64,000 nt of DNA, from the NCBI RefSeq assembly GCF_026745355.1, contig NC_079202.1, positions 9,250,929-9,314,928 on the forward strand, given 5' to 3'. Shown here piece by piece: positions 43,933 to 54,084 of the stretch. Made by a program: the position numbers and the translations under genes. The DNA comes from Beta vulgaris subsp. vulgaris (taxonomy: Eukaryota; Streptophyta; Magnoliopsida; Caryophyllales; Amaranthaceae). Every line of letters begins with the position of its first letter. The stretch's first letter is position 1. The notes under the pieces are model-generated. The model ran no database searches. It was not told where the DNA came from and saw only the letters and a program-made list of their open reading frames with translations.

Positions 43933-45143
43933 TTGAAAAGGCACGCATGGTATTATGTGTGGGATGAGCCTCACTTGCTCAAAAGAGGTGTAGATGGTAT
44001 CCTTCGGAAGTGTGTCCCGGAGAGCGAATTTGCTAGTTCTTTGAAGATGTGCCACTGTGATCCTAGTGGTGGACACATGGGAGAAAATGAGACGACATCA
44101 AAAGTTCTTCAATCCGGTCTTTAGTGGCCCCACCTATTTCGAGATGCTTGGACTTATGTGAAAACTTGTGATGCGTGTCAAAGAACTGGGAGCATTTACA
44201 AGAGGGATGAGATGCCTCAAAACCCAATTCTTGAGCTTGAGATCTTTGATGTTTGGGTCATCAACTTCATGGGGCCTTTTCCTCCTCATTATGGCAACTA
44301 ATACATCCTTGTTGCGGTGGACTATGTGTCCAAATGGGTTGAGAAATCGCTTCTCCAACCAATGATCACAAAGTTGCCTTGAAGATGTTTAAAACAATCA
44401 TTTTCCCTCGTTTTGGTGTGCCTCGAGATGTGATTAGTGATGGTGGCTCTCATTTTGCACACAAATCATTCAAGAAGATGTTCAAGAAGCATGGGGTTCA
44501 TCATCGAGTTAGACTCCCTTATCATCCCTAATCTAGTGGGCAAGCGAAAGTGTCTGATAGGGAGATCAAGGCTATCTTGGAGAAGACCATGACAAGGAAT
44601 AGAAAGGATTGGTCGGCCAAGCTTGATGATGCTTTGTGGGCGTATCGGACAGCTTTTAAGACCCCTATTGGTACGACTCTTTATCGACTTATGTATGGTA
44701 AGGCATGACACTTGCCGGTTAAGCTTGAGCTCAAGACTCAATGGGCCATTAAGGCTATCAACTTTGATTTGGCAAGTGCCGGAGAGCAACGAATGCTAGA
44801 TTTACATGAGTTAAAGGAGTTGTGGATGGATGCCTATGATTGTACTAGCACATATAATGCTAAGACTAAGGAATGGCATGATCAAAGGTTATTAAAGAAG
44901 GAATTTGCCAAGGGGGACAAGGTCCTATTGTTTAATTCTCACCTCAAGCTTTTTCCGGGGAAGTTGAAATCCAAATGGACCGGTCCTTTCGTTGTTAAGC
45001 AAGTTCATCCTCTTGGTGTGGTGGAATTATGGAACAAGGAGCACACATCTTTGTTTAAGGTTAATGGATACCGGCTCAAGGTTTATTATGATGGTCCAAT
45101 CAATCGAGCCATGTCTGTTATTCATCTCTTAGCTCCTCCTTAG
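43933..45143 (+). pseudogene. Gypsy integrase with C-terminal domain, catalytic residues lost
   Basis: A zinc-binding H2C2 region (FASSLKMCHCDPSGGHMGENETTSKVLQSG, then CDACQRTG) precedes the catalytic core. The core shows [41 protein letters not shown] and [13 protein letters not shown]. Two of the three DDE acids are changed: the first Asp is Asn (AAC, 44263-44265) and the Glu is Lys (AAA, 44547-44549). Stops and frame changes also occur at 44125, 44302, 44380 and 44530. The C-terminal block 44712-45143 is intact and ends KSKWTGPFVVKQVHPLGVVELWN with FKVNGYRLKVYY, the non-chromodomain type. Confidence 0.8.
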
Positions 45144-46790
45144 TTTGGGGGGGGGGGGCACGTCCAACTAGTGACGTTAAAGAAGCGCTTGCGGGAGGCA
45201 ACCCAAATTTCTAACCCTTCTTTTCATTTTCTTCCAATTTCTTCATGCTTTCTTCTTGTGTTTTACCCAAATATAACTCTTCAACTATTGAAGGCTGTGA
45301 GTGAAACAAACTGAGTTTTTGTCTCTTGACATATGTCTGGAACAACCACAGTATAACTACCAGAAATTTTTATCTTTCTCTCTAGCCTGCAAAATCAAAT
45401 CATATGTTAGATTTAGGAACCTAATCTTGTTTGGGTCCCTGAACGGAAACAGTTTTAGGCTTTCTATCCTTTCTTACCCTCACCTGTTCCACCTCTTTCT
45501 TGTCCTTGGTAATACTGTTCTTTTACCTCCAACAAACTTCAACAGTGTGTCCCTCCTTCCCACAATGGGTACAAACAATTATGTCCTTTGCTAAGACATA
45601 TTTTCCACCTCTATGAAAAGAAGAATTTGTTCTCCTCAACTTACGATGTGGGATGGCTTCTACTCCCTTTCCCCACCCCCTTAAAGGGTGCCTGCATCCT
45701 CGAAGACATGATTTGACATCGAATCGAACCTTGGGTCTGATACCACCTGTAACACCCCCGGGCCTTGGCATTCATTTTTGTGTATCAGGGTTTCATTTAT
45801 AGACCATGCTACCGCTTGATCACATATTCTTTTTCTTAGTTTTTATGAGCTTTTTGCAACCAATTTGAGCTTCCACCTTTTCTAGTCACATATGATCTCT
45901 AGCCCCAATTCTCATTAAAGTCCTAGGTTGTGGTGAAGCATAGGTAAGGGAGTGTATGATTATGATTGTGTTGATGGGTGGTAGTTAGATAAATGACTGC
46001 ATAGAGAGCAACGAAAAGGAGTTGTAAAAGTGAATAACTTATCATTATTGAAAAAGTATTGAAAAAAAATTAAGAAAAAAGAATAAGAAAGAAAAAGAGA
46101 AAAAAAAGAAGGTTGAAAGTTGTTCCTAAGGTGAATAAATTCTTAGTGATCAATGTTTTAATTGAGAGATGTTTTGTTTTGGTAGAACGGGTTGGAGTTG
46201 CATTTGGCGTTCGGAGATGATCTTTGGTGTGGTTTTTGGTTTTTCCCCACTCATGACCTATGCTTCATACCATATAGTTTGAGCACCACATTTGTTTAAA
46301 TAATTTTCCTACCTTCGCCTTATATACGTTACATCCCGCAAATCCCCTGACCTTGGGGGGTTGAGTTGAAGTCGAAAGGAGTTTAAATCTAAGAATTGAG
46401 TCACTTGGTCGATTGTTCAATTTAACCTGTCAATTGGTGCACATTCATAGAAGTTTTCGACTAGTTAGGGAGGGTTGGCTCCGAGATGGGGTGCGAAGTT
46501 TGAGAGGCTTACGCTAGCCTAGCCTCTTTGACATTGGCTATGTGACTCCCAACTACGGACATTCTTTTAGTTTGCATACCCGCCATTTTAAGTAGGTTGA
46601 GCATCTATTGTTTTGGTTCTTGGTTTGAGTCTCCAAGGAACCATTGGATTTGTTTTCATTTTCATTTATTTTTTCTTTTAACTAATGAGCAACAACCAGA
46701 CGAGGTTCGAACATTGTCAAAGGCGGCCTGGCTTTATGCTGAGGAGGTAGTGCATTCAATTTATGTACCTTCTACCGTTTGACCTTGGAA
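45144..46790 (+). other. 3' non-coding region of the gypsy element
   Basis: The coding end is followed by a long G-run (45150-45162) and GCGCTTGCGGGAGGCAACCC, a phrase common after gypsy integrase genes. 46200-46790 matches 59220-59780 (shared: CTATGCTTCATACC.TATAGT, GGGTTGAGTTGA.GTC, GAGATGGGGTG.GAAG), so both are 3' regions of one family. A TRIM/zinc-knuckle composite is embedded at 45523-45763. Confidence 0.6.
45523..45763 (-). mobile_element. TRIM fragment joined to a retroelement zinc-knuckle segment
   Basis: On the minus strand, from 45763: the LTR end ...GGTGTTACA, PBS GGTGGTATCAGACCC (45738-45752 region), a short internal region with TTCGAGGATGCAGGCACCC, PPT AAGGGGGTGGGGAAAGGGAG, then the LTR start AGAAGCCATCCCACATCG...AGAGGTGG. 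It matches the TRIM at 63021-63889 base for base over long stretches. The frame then runs into CTHCGKEGHTVEVCWR, a CCHC knuckle (C-x2-C-x4-H-x4-C) from a different retroelement, with related debris to about 45400. It is a fused remnant, not a gene. Confidence 0.6.
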
Positions 46791-46989
46791 ATAATTCCAT
46801 GCGAAAATCACTTTTCTAATTGTGTGATTAAGAAAAATCGTATGGGAAAACGTGTGCGGTATGATTGTTGAAAATTTTCCGTTATAGATTTGGATTTGTA
46901 TTTGTATATTATATTTTTTATTTTTTATCTTTTTTTAAAAAAAAAAAGAGAAAGGAAAAAAAACGCAAGAAGAAAAAAGGGAAAAGTTT

Positions 46990-47840
46990 TTGAATGTATC
47001 CTTTTACAAACTCATTTGCTAAATGCCGCCCTGGAATTTCCTACTAACGCCCTATATAAATGCATATACATGTATTTATACTTTAACACTCACTATCTCA
47101 CTCTCTTTCACTCTCCCTAACTCTCTTCACTCTCCATCACTCTCACTACATCTCTTTCATCAACAAGGTATCTCCCATCAAGAACTCCGACAATTTTTCT
47201 GGCGACAATAACTCCAACAAGTGCTCATGTACTAAATTAGGTACCCGAACCTGTGGTCAAGCGCCCAAACACAGGTACAGGCGCCTAAATAAGGTGCATG
47301 TACCTGTGGTTGGGCGCCTAATTTAGGCGTTTGACCACAGGTTCGGGCACCTAATTTAGGCGCATGTACCTGTGGTTGGGCGTCTAATTTAGGCGCCTGA
47401 CGGCCTGACCACAGGTTTCGGCACCTAATTTAGGCGCTTGTACCTGTGGTTGGGTGCCTAATTTAGGCGCCTGACCACAGGTTCGGGAACCTAATTTAGG
47501 TGCCTTGGCACTTTTTTTTTTTTGAGTCAATATAGTCCAATTTTGTTTATTAAAATAATTATAAAATTTTATTTAAAATATTAATAATGCGATAATGTGG
47601 CCGGAAAATTGGTCGGAGTTATTGTCGCAGGAGTTATTGTCGTCGGAAAGTTAGCCGTAAAAATTGTCGAAGTTCTTGATAGGAAAGTTAGCCGGAATAA
47701 TTGCCGGAGTTATTGTGGATGAAAGAGATGTATGGAGGGAAATACAACCCATGTATACAAATATAAAAATACATGGCGTTAACTGGAAATTCTAGAGCGG
47801 CATATATTACAACCAGGGAAACAACGGAGTAGTCGTATGT
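46990..47840. mobile_element. Foldback (Mutator-like) element with a minisatellite core
   Basis: The left arm 47000-47220 and right arm 47600-47830 are imperfect inverted repeats. Landmarks are ATGCCGCCCTGGAATTTCC facing GGAAATTCTAGAGCGGCAT, TCTCTTTCATC facing GATGAAAGAGA, ATCAAGAACTCCGACAATTTTT facing AAAAATTGTCGAAGTTCTTGAT, and GACAATAACTCC facing GGAGTTATTGTC (twice). Between them lies a minisatellite (47221-47515). Outer ends and target duplication are not resolved. There is no transposase. Confidence 0.55.
47221..47515. repeat. Minisatellite of alternating GGCGCCTAATTTAGGCGC and ACCTGTGGT/ACCACAGGT motifs
   Basis: The word CCTAATTTAGG, itself a palindrome, recurs about seven times. It is separated alternately by CGC.TGTACCTGTGGTTGGGCG and CGCCTGACCACAGGTTCGGGCA, giving a repeat of about 85 bp that is itself near-palindromic. 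One unit has a small GACGGCCT insertion. Every unit can pair with every other in either orientation. Confidence 0.85.
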
Positions 47841-47946
47841 TATAAGAAGGGGCTGGTATATATTGCGAATTCATTAGTCGCCTATTCGGTCTGGCTTAAC
47901 TCGATTGATTCATGAACTTCCAAAATTATTCAAGGAAATTGCAATT

Positions 47947-48660
47947 TCATTTAATACCATTACCAACTACAACAAAACTTGACCCAGAGTAAGGAAGAAT
48001 AGCAGAAAGCTTATCATCTTGAGGAGTCATGTGAGATATAGCTCCCGAATCCGGGTACCACACTGAATCATTTCCTTCACCGCCAATAGACAGTGCAGCT
48101 AAGGCTCGAGTGACACTATTCGGGGAAGAAGGAAAAAAGCTAGAATTGAATCTTTGTGGACAATAAGCAGCTTGATGACCTGGAAACCAACAAAGACCAC
48201 AAGTATCGGGAGTAGGGGTAGAGTTTAAATTGCCACTTTGCGAAGTATTTCCTGCTGAGGACATGCCATAGTAATAAAAGCAATGCAAGGCATACTAGAA
48301 AATAACAACTTAGAATGTTTAATCATTCCATTACGACGTCCCTGATCAGTATCGTTGTTGTTGTTACCAGAATCACGAGCATTGTTGTTACCACCATCGC
48401 CATGATTATTATTGTTGCGGCCACCATTGTTACCACCTTTGTTTTTATTTCTCTTTCCTTTACTAGGGCCACCAGAATTGTTCTTAGTAGACAAAGTACT
48501 AGAACCAGATAACTGAATTGCAACCAAAGCATGATGAGCGGAAGAATCCAACCCCTCCTTAGAACTCTTGATACATTGCTCATGAAGCAAGAGCTTGGGA
48601 CGTAAATCATCAAAACTTAAAGGAAATGGATAATGCAACAAACAATGGAAAGGAGAAGGA
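47947..48660 (-). pseudogene. Copia gag C-terminus, zinc knuckle and protease start
   Basis: On the minus strand from 48660: LHYPFPLSFDDLRPKLLLHEQ (gag end), an Asn/Gly-rich linker, a frame change near 48280, the knuckle CGLCWFPGHQAAYC, a Ser/Pro spacer, and WYPDSGAISHMT with the protease catalytic Asp in DSGA, followed by VVVGNG. It stops at 47947, so most of the protease and all of integrase, RT and RNase H are gone. The opposed copia remnant begins within 40 bp on the + strand. The two are different insertions, since this one retains the knuckle and protease that the other lacks. Confidence 0.75.
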
Positions 48661-48697
48661 GGCTTTAAGAATGGTTACCTTAATCAGTTGGAGCTAA

Positions 48698-48830
48698 TGT
48701 TAAATACCAAGTTTCTTGTATTGTACCCCTATGTGTGTGTGTGTGTGTATATATATATATACATATATATATATTACAATGCCAGGGTTAACGTAATCAG
48801 GTGAGCACAATTATTCTCCACACTTGTACA
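48698..48830 (+). repeat. Short copia 5' LTR (133 bp)
   Basis: It begins TGTTAAATACCAAGTTTC and ends CACTTGTACA, immediately before a TGGTATCACAACC primer-binding site. It contains a (GT)n(AT)n microsatellite. Short LTRs of this form are known in several plant copia families. There is no second copy in the window because the 3' half of the element is missing. Confidence 0.6.
48730..48776. repeat. (GT)n(AT)n microsatellite
   Basis: About eight GT units run directly into about fifteen AT-type units with one interruption (TATACATATAT). It is likely to be length-polymorphic. Confidence 0.9.
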
Positions 48831-48848
48831 TGGTATCACAACCTAGGT
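48831..48848 (+). other. Copia primer-binding site
   Basis: TGGTATCACAACCTAGG is close to the TGGTATCAGAGCC site complementary to the 3' end of plant initiator Met tRNA. It sits directly after the LTR CA end. Confidence 0.6.
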
Positions 48849-49368
48849 TTCTCCAAAAAAAATTTCTATGATTCCTTCGACCGCTTCTCTTGGTCTCTCC
48901 TACGCCATGGACGAAAATTCTTATGCATCCCTCCCGCCAACATCTGCCATCCGCTGCTCCAGCCACATCTACATTGCCGTCGCCAAGGTGTGGATTTCTT
49001 GCGCCATCCACGTCTTATGGCCCGCTGGCCTCGTTGGGCATTGCTGCCCTCTCGCAACCACTCTTTGGTGTTGCTACCTCGCTGAACCACTTTAGTTCTT
49101 CAGTGCAACCCTTCTCGGATTGCCCTGGTACTCCGACGCAGCCTTGTTCGTCCATCATGCGCACACCCTTGCGCTACCCATCGGGTTTTACCCCGCATAT
49201 CGCTACCATGCCACAGTCTTCGACGGTTTCGTAGACCTTATTTTCTCTTCGCAAATATCCGCTCCTTAATTCAGTAAGTTGGTAACTATAACTCTTTCTT
49301 CTCTTGAGGATTATTTGTTGTGAAAAACTCAAATTACTTGTTTGCTTCTTTCCCATTAATTACTTTGT

Positions 49369-49785
49369 ATGGTTGAAGGCATTGTTTCAGTTCCCCCTGC
49401 TCATATTTTTGATGAACGTGGTGTTTCGGTTCCTAATGCTTAATTCTATGAATATTTACGTGTTGATCAACAAATAAAATCTTGGATTTTTGCAACGTCA
49501 TATCGTGATGTCTTTTTTGATGTTCATGATTTATCTACTTTTGTGGAAATTTGGAATTGTTTGTGAACTCACTTTATGCATGCTAGTATGGCGCGATCTA
49601 TGGAATTGAAAGGTCGACTTTGTCATATTGAAAAGGGTGATTCTCAGACTATGGATGGTTATTTGCGTGAAATTAAGGTTATAGCAGATTCTTTTGCTGA
49701 TATTCAGTGTCCTGTTTCCAATCAAGATTTAGTTCAGTATATTTTATTTGGTTTGAATCGTGATACGGGCTATGATCATAGACAC
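49369..49785 (+). pseudogene. Copia gag (UBN2-type), stops
   Basis: From ATG 49369 the frame reads a short N terminus, a TAA at 49441, then FYEYLRVDQQIKSWIFATSYRDV, FVEIWNCL, a TGA, THFMHASMARSMELKGRLCHIEKGDSQTMDGYLREIKVIADSFADI, and LVQYILFGLNRDTGYD. This is the standard alpha-helical plant copia gag. The frame loses gag similarity after about 49785. The expected knuckle and protease are absent, replaced by 49786-50820, which includes a CACTA terminus. Confidence 0.75.
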
Positions 49786-50159
49786 ACAGAAGACAAAGTA
49801 AGAGGACGACTTGCAGTTTTTAATGTAAAATTACCAACACTTTTTATTGGGAGAGAGGTAATAAGAGTGGGCTATATTAGGTAGACACCTTGCTTACTGG
49901 ATCCAACCATGCCCATTGCCTTGTCCTTAACATAAACAAAAAGTTTATCAAGAATTTAACATATATAGAGTATGAAAGTATGAAAATTGAGAACAAAACA
50001 AAACCTAAAAGAGAACTTACTAGGCGAGGGCGGCAGAGACATATCCAACCCTTGGTTCACTAATTTTTCATCATCCAACCCCTTGTTGCCTGACACTTCA
50101 TCTTCCCCAATTCTTCATCTTCCCCAAAAGAGAAACCAGAACTACAAATATTGATGCAA

Positions 50160-50422
50160 TTCCTTGGGAAAATCGGAGCAATACGCTTTTTTATTATTAT
50201 TAAATAAGGCATATTGCTGCGGTTTCCCCAAGAAATCGCAGCAATATGCTCCTTTAACCTGAAAAAACATAATTATATCGTTGCGGTTCGGCATAGAAAC
50301 CGCAGCAATATATGAAGATATTGCTGCGGTTTACCTATTGCTGCCCCCTAATTATTGTGCATCCAAAACTGTAACAATAGGCCACTTAATGACCGCAACA
50401 ATAAGTATTTATTCTACTAGTG
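50160..50422. mobile_element. Right terminus of a second CACTA family, in the copia remnant
   Basis: Repeated TTGCTGCGGTTT and AAACCGCAGCAAT words in both orientations (50172-50400) lead to the end ATTCTACTAGTG at 50422. CTAGTG plus flanking subterminal palindromes is a CACTA right end. A matching CACTA left end was not found, so the element is truncated or its left end is unrecognisable. 49786-50160 and 50423-50820 hold no recognised coding. Confidence 0.55.
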
Positions 50423-50829
50423 AAATTATAACTATGGATATTTTATCTCAACTGCAATTATTCTATCCCAACAACAAAAATTCTAGAAATTAGGGATATT
50501 ATATCTCAACTACAAATATCAATCAACCCCCCCAAATTATAACTATGCAATCAATAAAATCAAGTGAATAACTATACGCGCAGAGACCTCGCCTTTTCGA
50601 TTGTCGTTTCATGCCATACGTAGTCATCGCTCATCGTAGTCCGTAGAACTAAACAAGGACCCACCATGTCCAGAACAGAGGTGAGCAGAGACTGAACATA
50701 AATGGGCGGAGGCGGAGGCTTGGAGGAGTCTTGAGCTCTTGAGTGTGATGTAGTGGAGCGTTGGATACACTTATTCTTTTTTTTTACACAAAATCAGGGT
50801 ACAGTTGTATTAGTGTAATATTGGCATGC

Positions 50830-52268
50830 TCGTCTTGGTCATACTTCATCTAGAGTTTTAGGATCTTTATGTTCAAATAAGTCCATCACATGTACTTCTA
50901 AGTTTCATGACGATTCTGTTGGTTGTTTGTTAGGAAAAATTCATCAATTACCTTTTAAACCAGTTAAACATGTTTCTCCATATCCTTTATATAAAATTCA
51001 CCTTGATCTTTGACAATCTCTTGTCTTGTCCAATCAATTATATCGCTATTATGTTGTTTTTGTTGATGATTTCTCGCAATATTCATGAATTTATCCTTTA
51101 CGTAGCAAATTAGAAGCTCATTCTCAATTTCTTGTGTTATAAAAGATGGTGGGAATTTTATTTAATTGCAAAATTAAAATTTTCCAAAGTGATGGAGATC
51201 TGGAATTTGATAATTCTCCCCTTCTTCAACATTTTCGTTACCATGGTATAATTTTTCAAAAGTCTTGTCTCCATACTCAAACTCAAAATGGTGTTGCTGA
51301 ATGCAAACATCGTCTCATTATTGAAATGGCTCGTACTATTATTATTCATTCTGATTTTTCTACTGAATTTTGGGTTGATGCTTCATACACTGCCACCTAC
51401 ACTATCAATAGGTTACGTAGCTCGGTTTTAGTGAGTGTTTCTCCTTTTGAAAAGCTATTTCATCATCCTCATTCATATAATTTTTTGAAAACATTTGGTT
51501 GTGAGTGCTTTCCGTTGCTCATGGATTCTAAAATAATCAAAAAACTTCAACCTAAATTTAAGCCTTGTGTTTTTATTGGATATGGTATGGATTATAAAGG
51601 TTATCGTTGTCTTGAACCTGTTACCAACAAAGTATTTATTAGTCGTCATGTTCTTTTTCATGAACAGAAGTTTCCTTATCGTACTCTTGCTGGTCTTGAG
51701 TTTGACGTACCATACATATCGCCTATGGTATTGACTTTTGATTGGAGTCCTACCAATGTCACGTGTGTGTCTCCATCTTCCGTTAAGTCGACTGAATTTA
51801 ATGTCTCGTCGCCTCTCTTGACTCCCTCTCATCTGCCACAAGCTGCCGGCGGCCTTGAACCTCATGCCACGAGTCACCCGTGGCCTTTACTGACCTCCCC
51901 CAACAAGCAGTGCTGCTGCTCTTTCGGTCCCTGGTTCTCCAACGCCAGCTGGGCCTCCCCCTCCCCATCAGTTGGTTCTGCCATGCCTAATGAGTACCTA
52001 TCACCAGATGGATCCCTCTCCACTCCTCAAACGCATGCTACTTCAAGCGCAGGGCCTTCAGCACCCACTAGCCCGTCCCCATCTCATCATGAGTTTGCTG
52101 CCCAATCAGTTGGGCCATATGCGTCTGCTGCCGGGCCTCTCCTGCTTAACGTTGGACCTTGCTCCTCTATGGAGTGTGTAGGCCCAACTTCCCCCTTGTT
52201 GTCTACTAGTGCTTCTTTCCCACAACCGACTACTAATACTTTTCCGTCTCCTCCAACCTCTGTGATCT
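50830..52268 (+). pseudogene. Copia pre-integrase and integrase, stops
   Basis: It opens with YWHARLGHTSSRVL (the GAG_pre-integrase zinc region), then CLLGKIHQLPF, a TGA at 51013, FVDDFSQYS with the first catalytic Asp, a stop, SDGDLEFDNS (second Asp) and QNGVAECKHR with the Glu, where the usual Arg is Cys. An open frame from 51146 continues through FWVDASYTATYTINRL, LKTFGCECFPLL, FKPCVFIGYG and YRCLEPVTNKVFISRHVLFHE, and then a long Ser/Pro linker to 52268. Integration would use this enzyme, but the stops at 51013, 51087 and 51140 block it. RT and RNase H are missing; the sequence switches to a Harbinger gene fragment. Confidence 0.75.
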
Positions 52269-53111
52269 GAAAGTTGTTCCTCATATTGAATCAAATTCCA
52301 AGTGGTTCAAAGACAAGTATGCAGTTGTCTTTGAAATGTTGAACAAAACATCAGGTTTTTAGTGGGATGATAAAACTAAAATGATAAAATGTGAGAGACA
52401 AGCTTATGATGACTTTTGCAAGGTAAACAATTGATTAAACTAAATATTATATTTAAAAGTTTATAGTTTTGTTTTTACTACTTAATGTACATGATTAATT
52501 TTTTAGACTCATCCTAAAGCTGGAGGATTATGGAAAACTCATTTCCCTTATCTTGACAAGCTAGATGATGTCTACGGTATTGACAGAGCAAACAACCTTG
52601 CATCTGAGTTGCCAGAAGATTCTATCACCAACCTTGAAAAGGAGACTGTTGACCTTAATGATGATAACAATGATGATGATATCTTTGATATATCTCAATC
52701 CCCCTGTTTAGCTGTAAATGATACTTCATCACAACCTCCTCCTGCTTAGAAAATGAAGAAATAAAAGACTCCAAAAGGCAATGAGAAAAGAAAAGGTTCT
52801 CAATTTATAGATTTAACTTTTGTAGATCAGATGGCTACTGGATTCACGGGATTTATGAAGGATATGAGTAGTCACTTAGCAACTATAGCCAATGCCTGAG
52901 TACAACCCAAGAACGTGAAATAGAAGTGGTTGAACAAAAGAAGAGGTTGCTTTCAGAGATAGCTAGTTTACGTGGTATTACTCAAGTTGAAGCAATTAGA
53001 GCTGCGAGTTTGTTTTCATCAAATCCAAGCCAAATGGATGTTTTCTTTTCAAGTCCTAATGATGATTGGAAGAAAGAAGTGGTACTTGACTTATTAAGTC
53101 GTAATGCCTAA
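52269..53111 (+). pseudogene. PIF/Harbinger MYB/SANT-like accessory protein, C-terminal part
   Basis: The exon reads SKWFKDKYAVVFEMLNKTSGF, a TAG, WDDKTKMIKCERQAYDDFCK and a GT donor at 52422; after acceptor ag at 52506 it continues THPKAGGLWKTHFPYLDKLDDVYGIDRAN. This is the Myb_DNA-bind_3-like domain of Harbinger ORF1 proteins, which help the transposase enter the nucleus and bind DNA. An Asp/Asn-rich linker, several stops and a C-terminal helix block (52926-53111) follow. The N-terminal half is gone at the junction with the copia remnant. The adjacent TIR at 53586-53602 supports a Harbinger origin. Confidence 0.65.
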
Positions 53112-53379
53112 TTTTTGTAGAACCATATTATGTATTTTTTTTTTCTTATTATGAGTGGACCTTCGTTAGAATTTTGGGAATAAGTAAACAATCTTGCCTA
53201 TTGATTTGTCTTGTAGTTGTGAACATTTGTAGTTTGAAAATTTGTTTTTAAAATGAAATAATTTTATTTGGACTATATGCTCTAATCTTCTAGTATTTTA
53301 AAATTTCACAATAATGATTTCGGATAATTAAAGAAGTCTAAAAAGTGAAAAACATTAGAATTACTTTATAGTATCACGG

Positions 53380-53602
53380 TTGAATTATTCAAAACAAGAC
53401 ATAACATAAAATAAAATAATATTAATTTAATTCTTGATTCCAGACACATTGTAAACCAAACACCAGATATGGAAATCATCTTGATTCCCGGGACATTGTA
53501 AACCAAACACCAGGTATTAGGAATCAAGTTCCAACCCCATACCACTCTTATTCGATTCCTGATTCCAAACCCATACCAACCTACGAACGGAACGCCCCTT
53601 CA
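53380..53602. mobile_element. Harbinger-type terminus just upstream of the hemopexin gene
   Basis: A duplicated 'acattgtaaaccaaacacca' unit (53448, 53490) is followed by ATTCGATTCCTGATTCC and the outer end CGAACGGAACGCCCCTT. This looks like the right terminal inverted repeat of the element that carried the MYB-like gene, or of a related MITE. The left end is not in view. Confidence 0.45.
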
Positions 53603-53642
53603 AGGATATTGCAATTTCGGTTAATTTCTTAATCGAATCAAG

Positions 53643-54051
53643 GTAAGCTTGCTAAATTTTGAACCTAATTTTTGTTTTTGTTTTTTCTATTGTTATTGCT
53701 GCAACTGAAATCATCAAAATGCTACAATTACAGTTCTTATTATGCTAGATTTGCTTGCTAGAATTTGAACGTTGAAATGTTCTTACCGAAATTCTAAAGT
53801 AACTGTTAGTAGCTGTTGCTGCAAACTAAAGATAAACTGGGGGTAATCTTGTCTCCTTTTTGTTCGAAGAATTGATTGGCTTTTCGCATTAGAATCTGGG
53901 ATTATCTATCTAATATATGTTGAATTTGATTTCATTTATCGAATGATCCATACGAGGGATTGATTTGTGTTTGTTATCTGATAGGGGTTTCTTTATTTAT
54001 TTATATATAATATAATGGTGAATCGAGTTGTACAAATCCTCTAACTTGTAG
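53643..54051 (+). other. Probable 5'-leader intron of the hemopexin gene
   Basis: A consensus donor AAG/GTAAGC at 53640-53648 and a T-rich region ending in acceptor CTTGTAG at 54051 bound 409 bp. The exon that follows gives a 33-base leader up to the ATG at 54085. Leader introns often raise expression in plants. The first leader exon would start next to the Harbinger terminus at 53602, so that terminus may lie in the promoter. Confidence 0.5.
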
Positions 54052-54084
54052 GACGAATCCCTAATTACAAGAGGAAGTTTCATT

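Larger units (their letters stand above)
26697..46790 (+). mobile_element. Decayed Ty3/gypsy retrotransposon with nested insertions
   Basis: Order on the + strand is: partial 5' LTR (to about 27957), PBS, gag, aspartic protease, RT (split), RNase H, integrase, long 3' non-coding region with a G-run PPT-like tract. The gag-PR-RT-RH-INT order and the C-terminal FKVNGYRLKVYY motif without a chromodomain suggest a non-chromovirus gypsy of the Tat/Athila type. The 3' LTR is not found; homology to the second copy at 59180-60800 stops near 46790. Without the 11.3-kb insertion the remnant is about 8.8 kb. Stops and frameshifts throughout make it inactive. Confidence 0.8.

Noticed and set aside
45523..45771. 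Stand-alone zinc-knuckle gene on the minus strand
   Set aside because: Two thirds of the frame is TRIM LTR, PPT and PBS sequence and only the end encodes a retroelement knuckle. A nearly identical TRIM-derived frame occurs at 63051-63311 without the knuckle.
26697..46790. Endogenous pararetrovirus (caulimovirid) rather than gypsy
   Set aside because: LTRs, an integrase with H2C2 and DDE-type regions and a gag of retrotransposon type are present, and no movement-protein region was seen.
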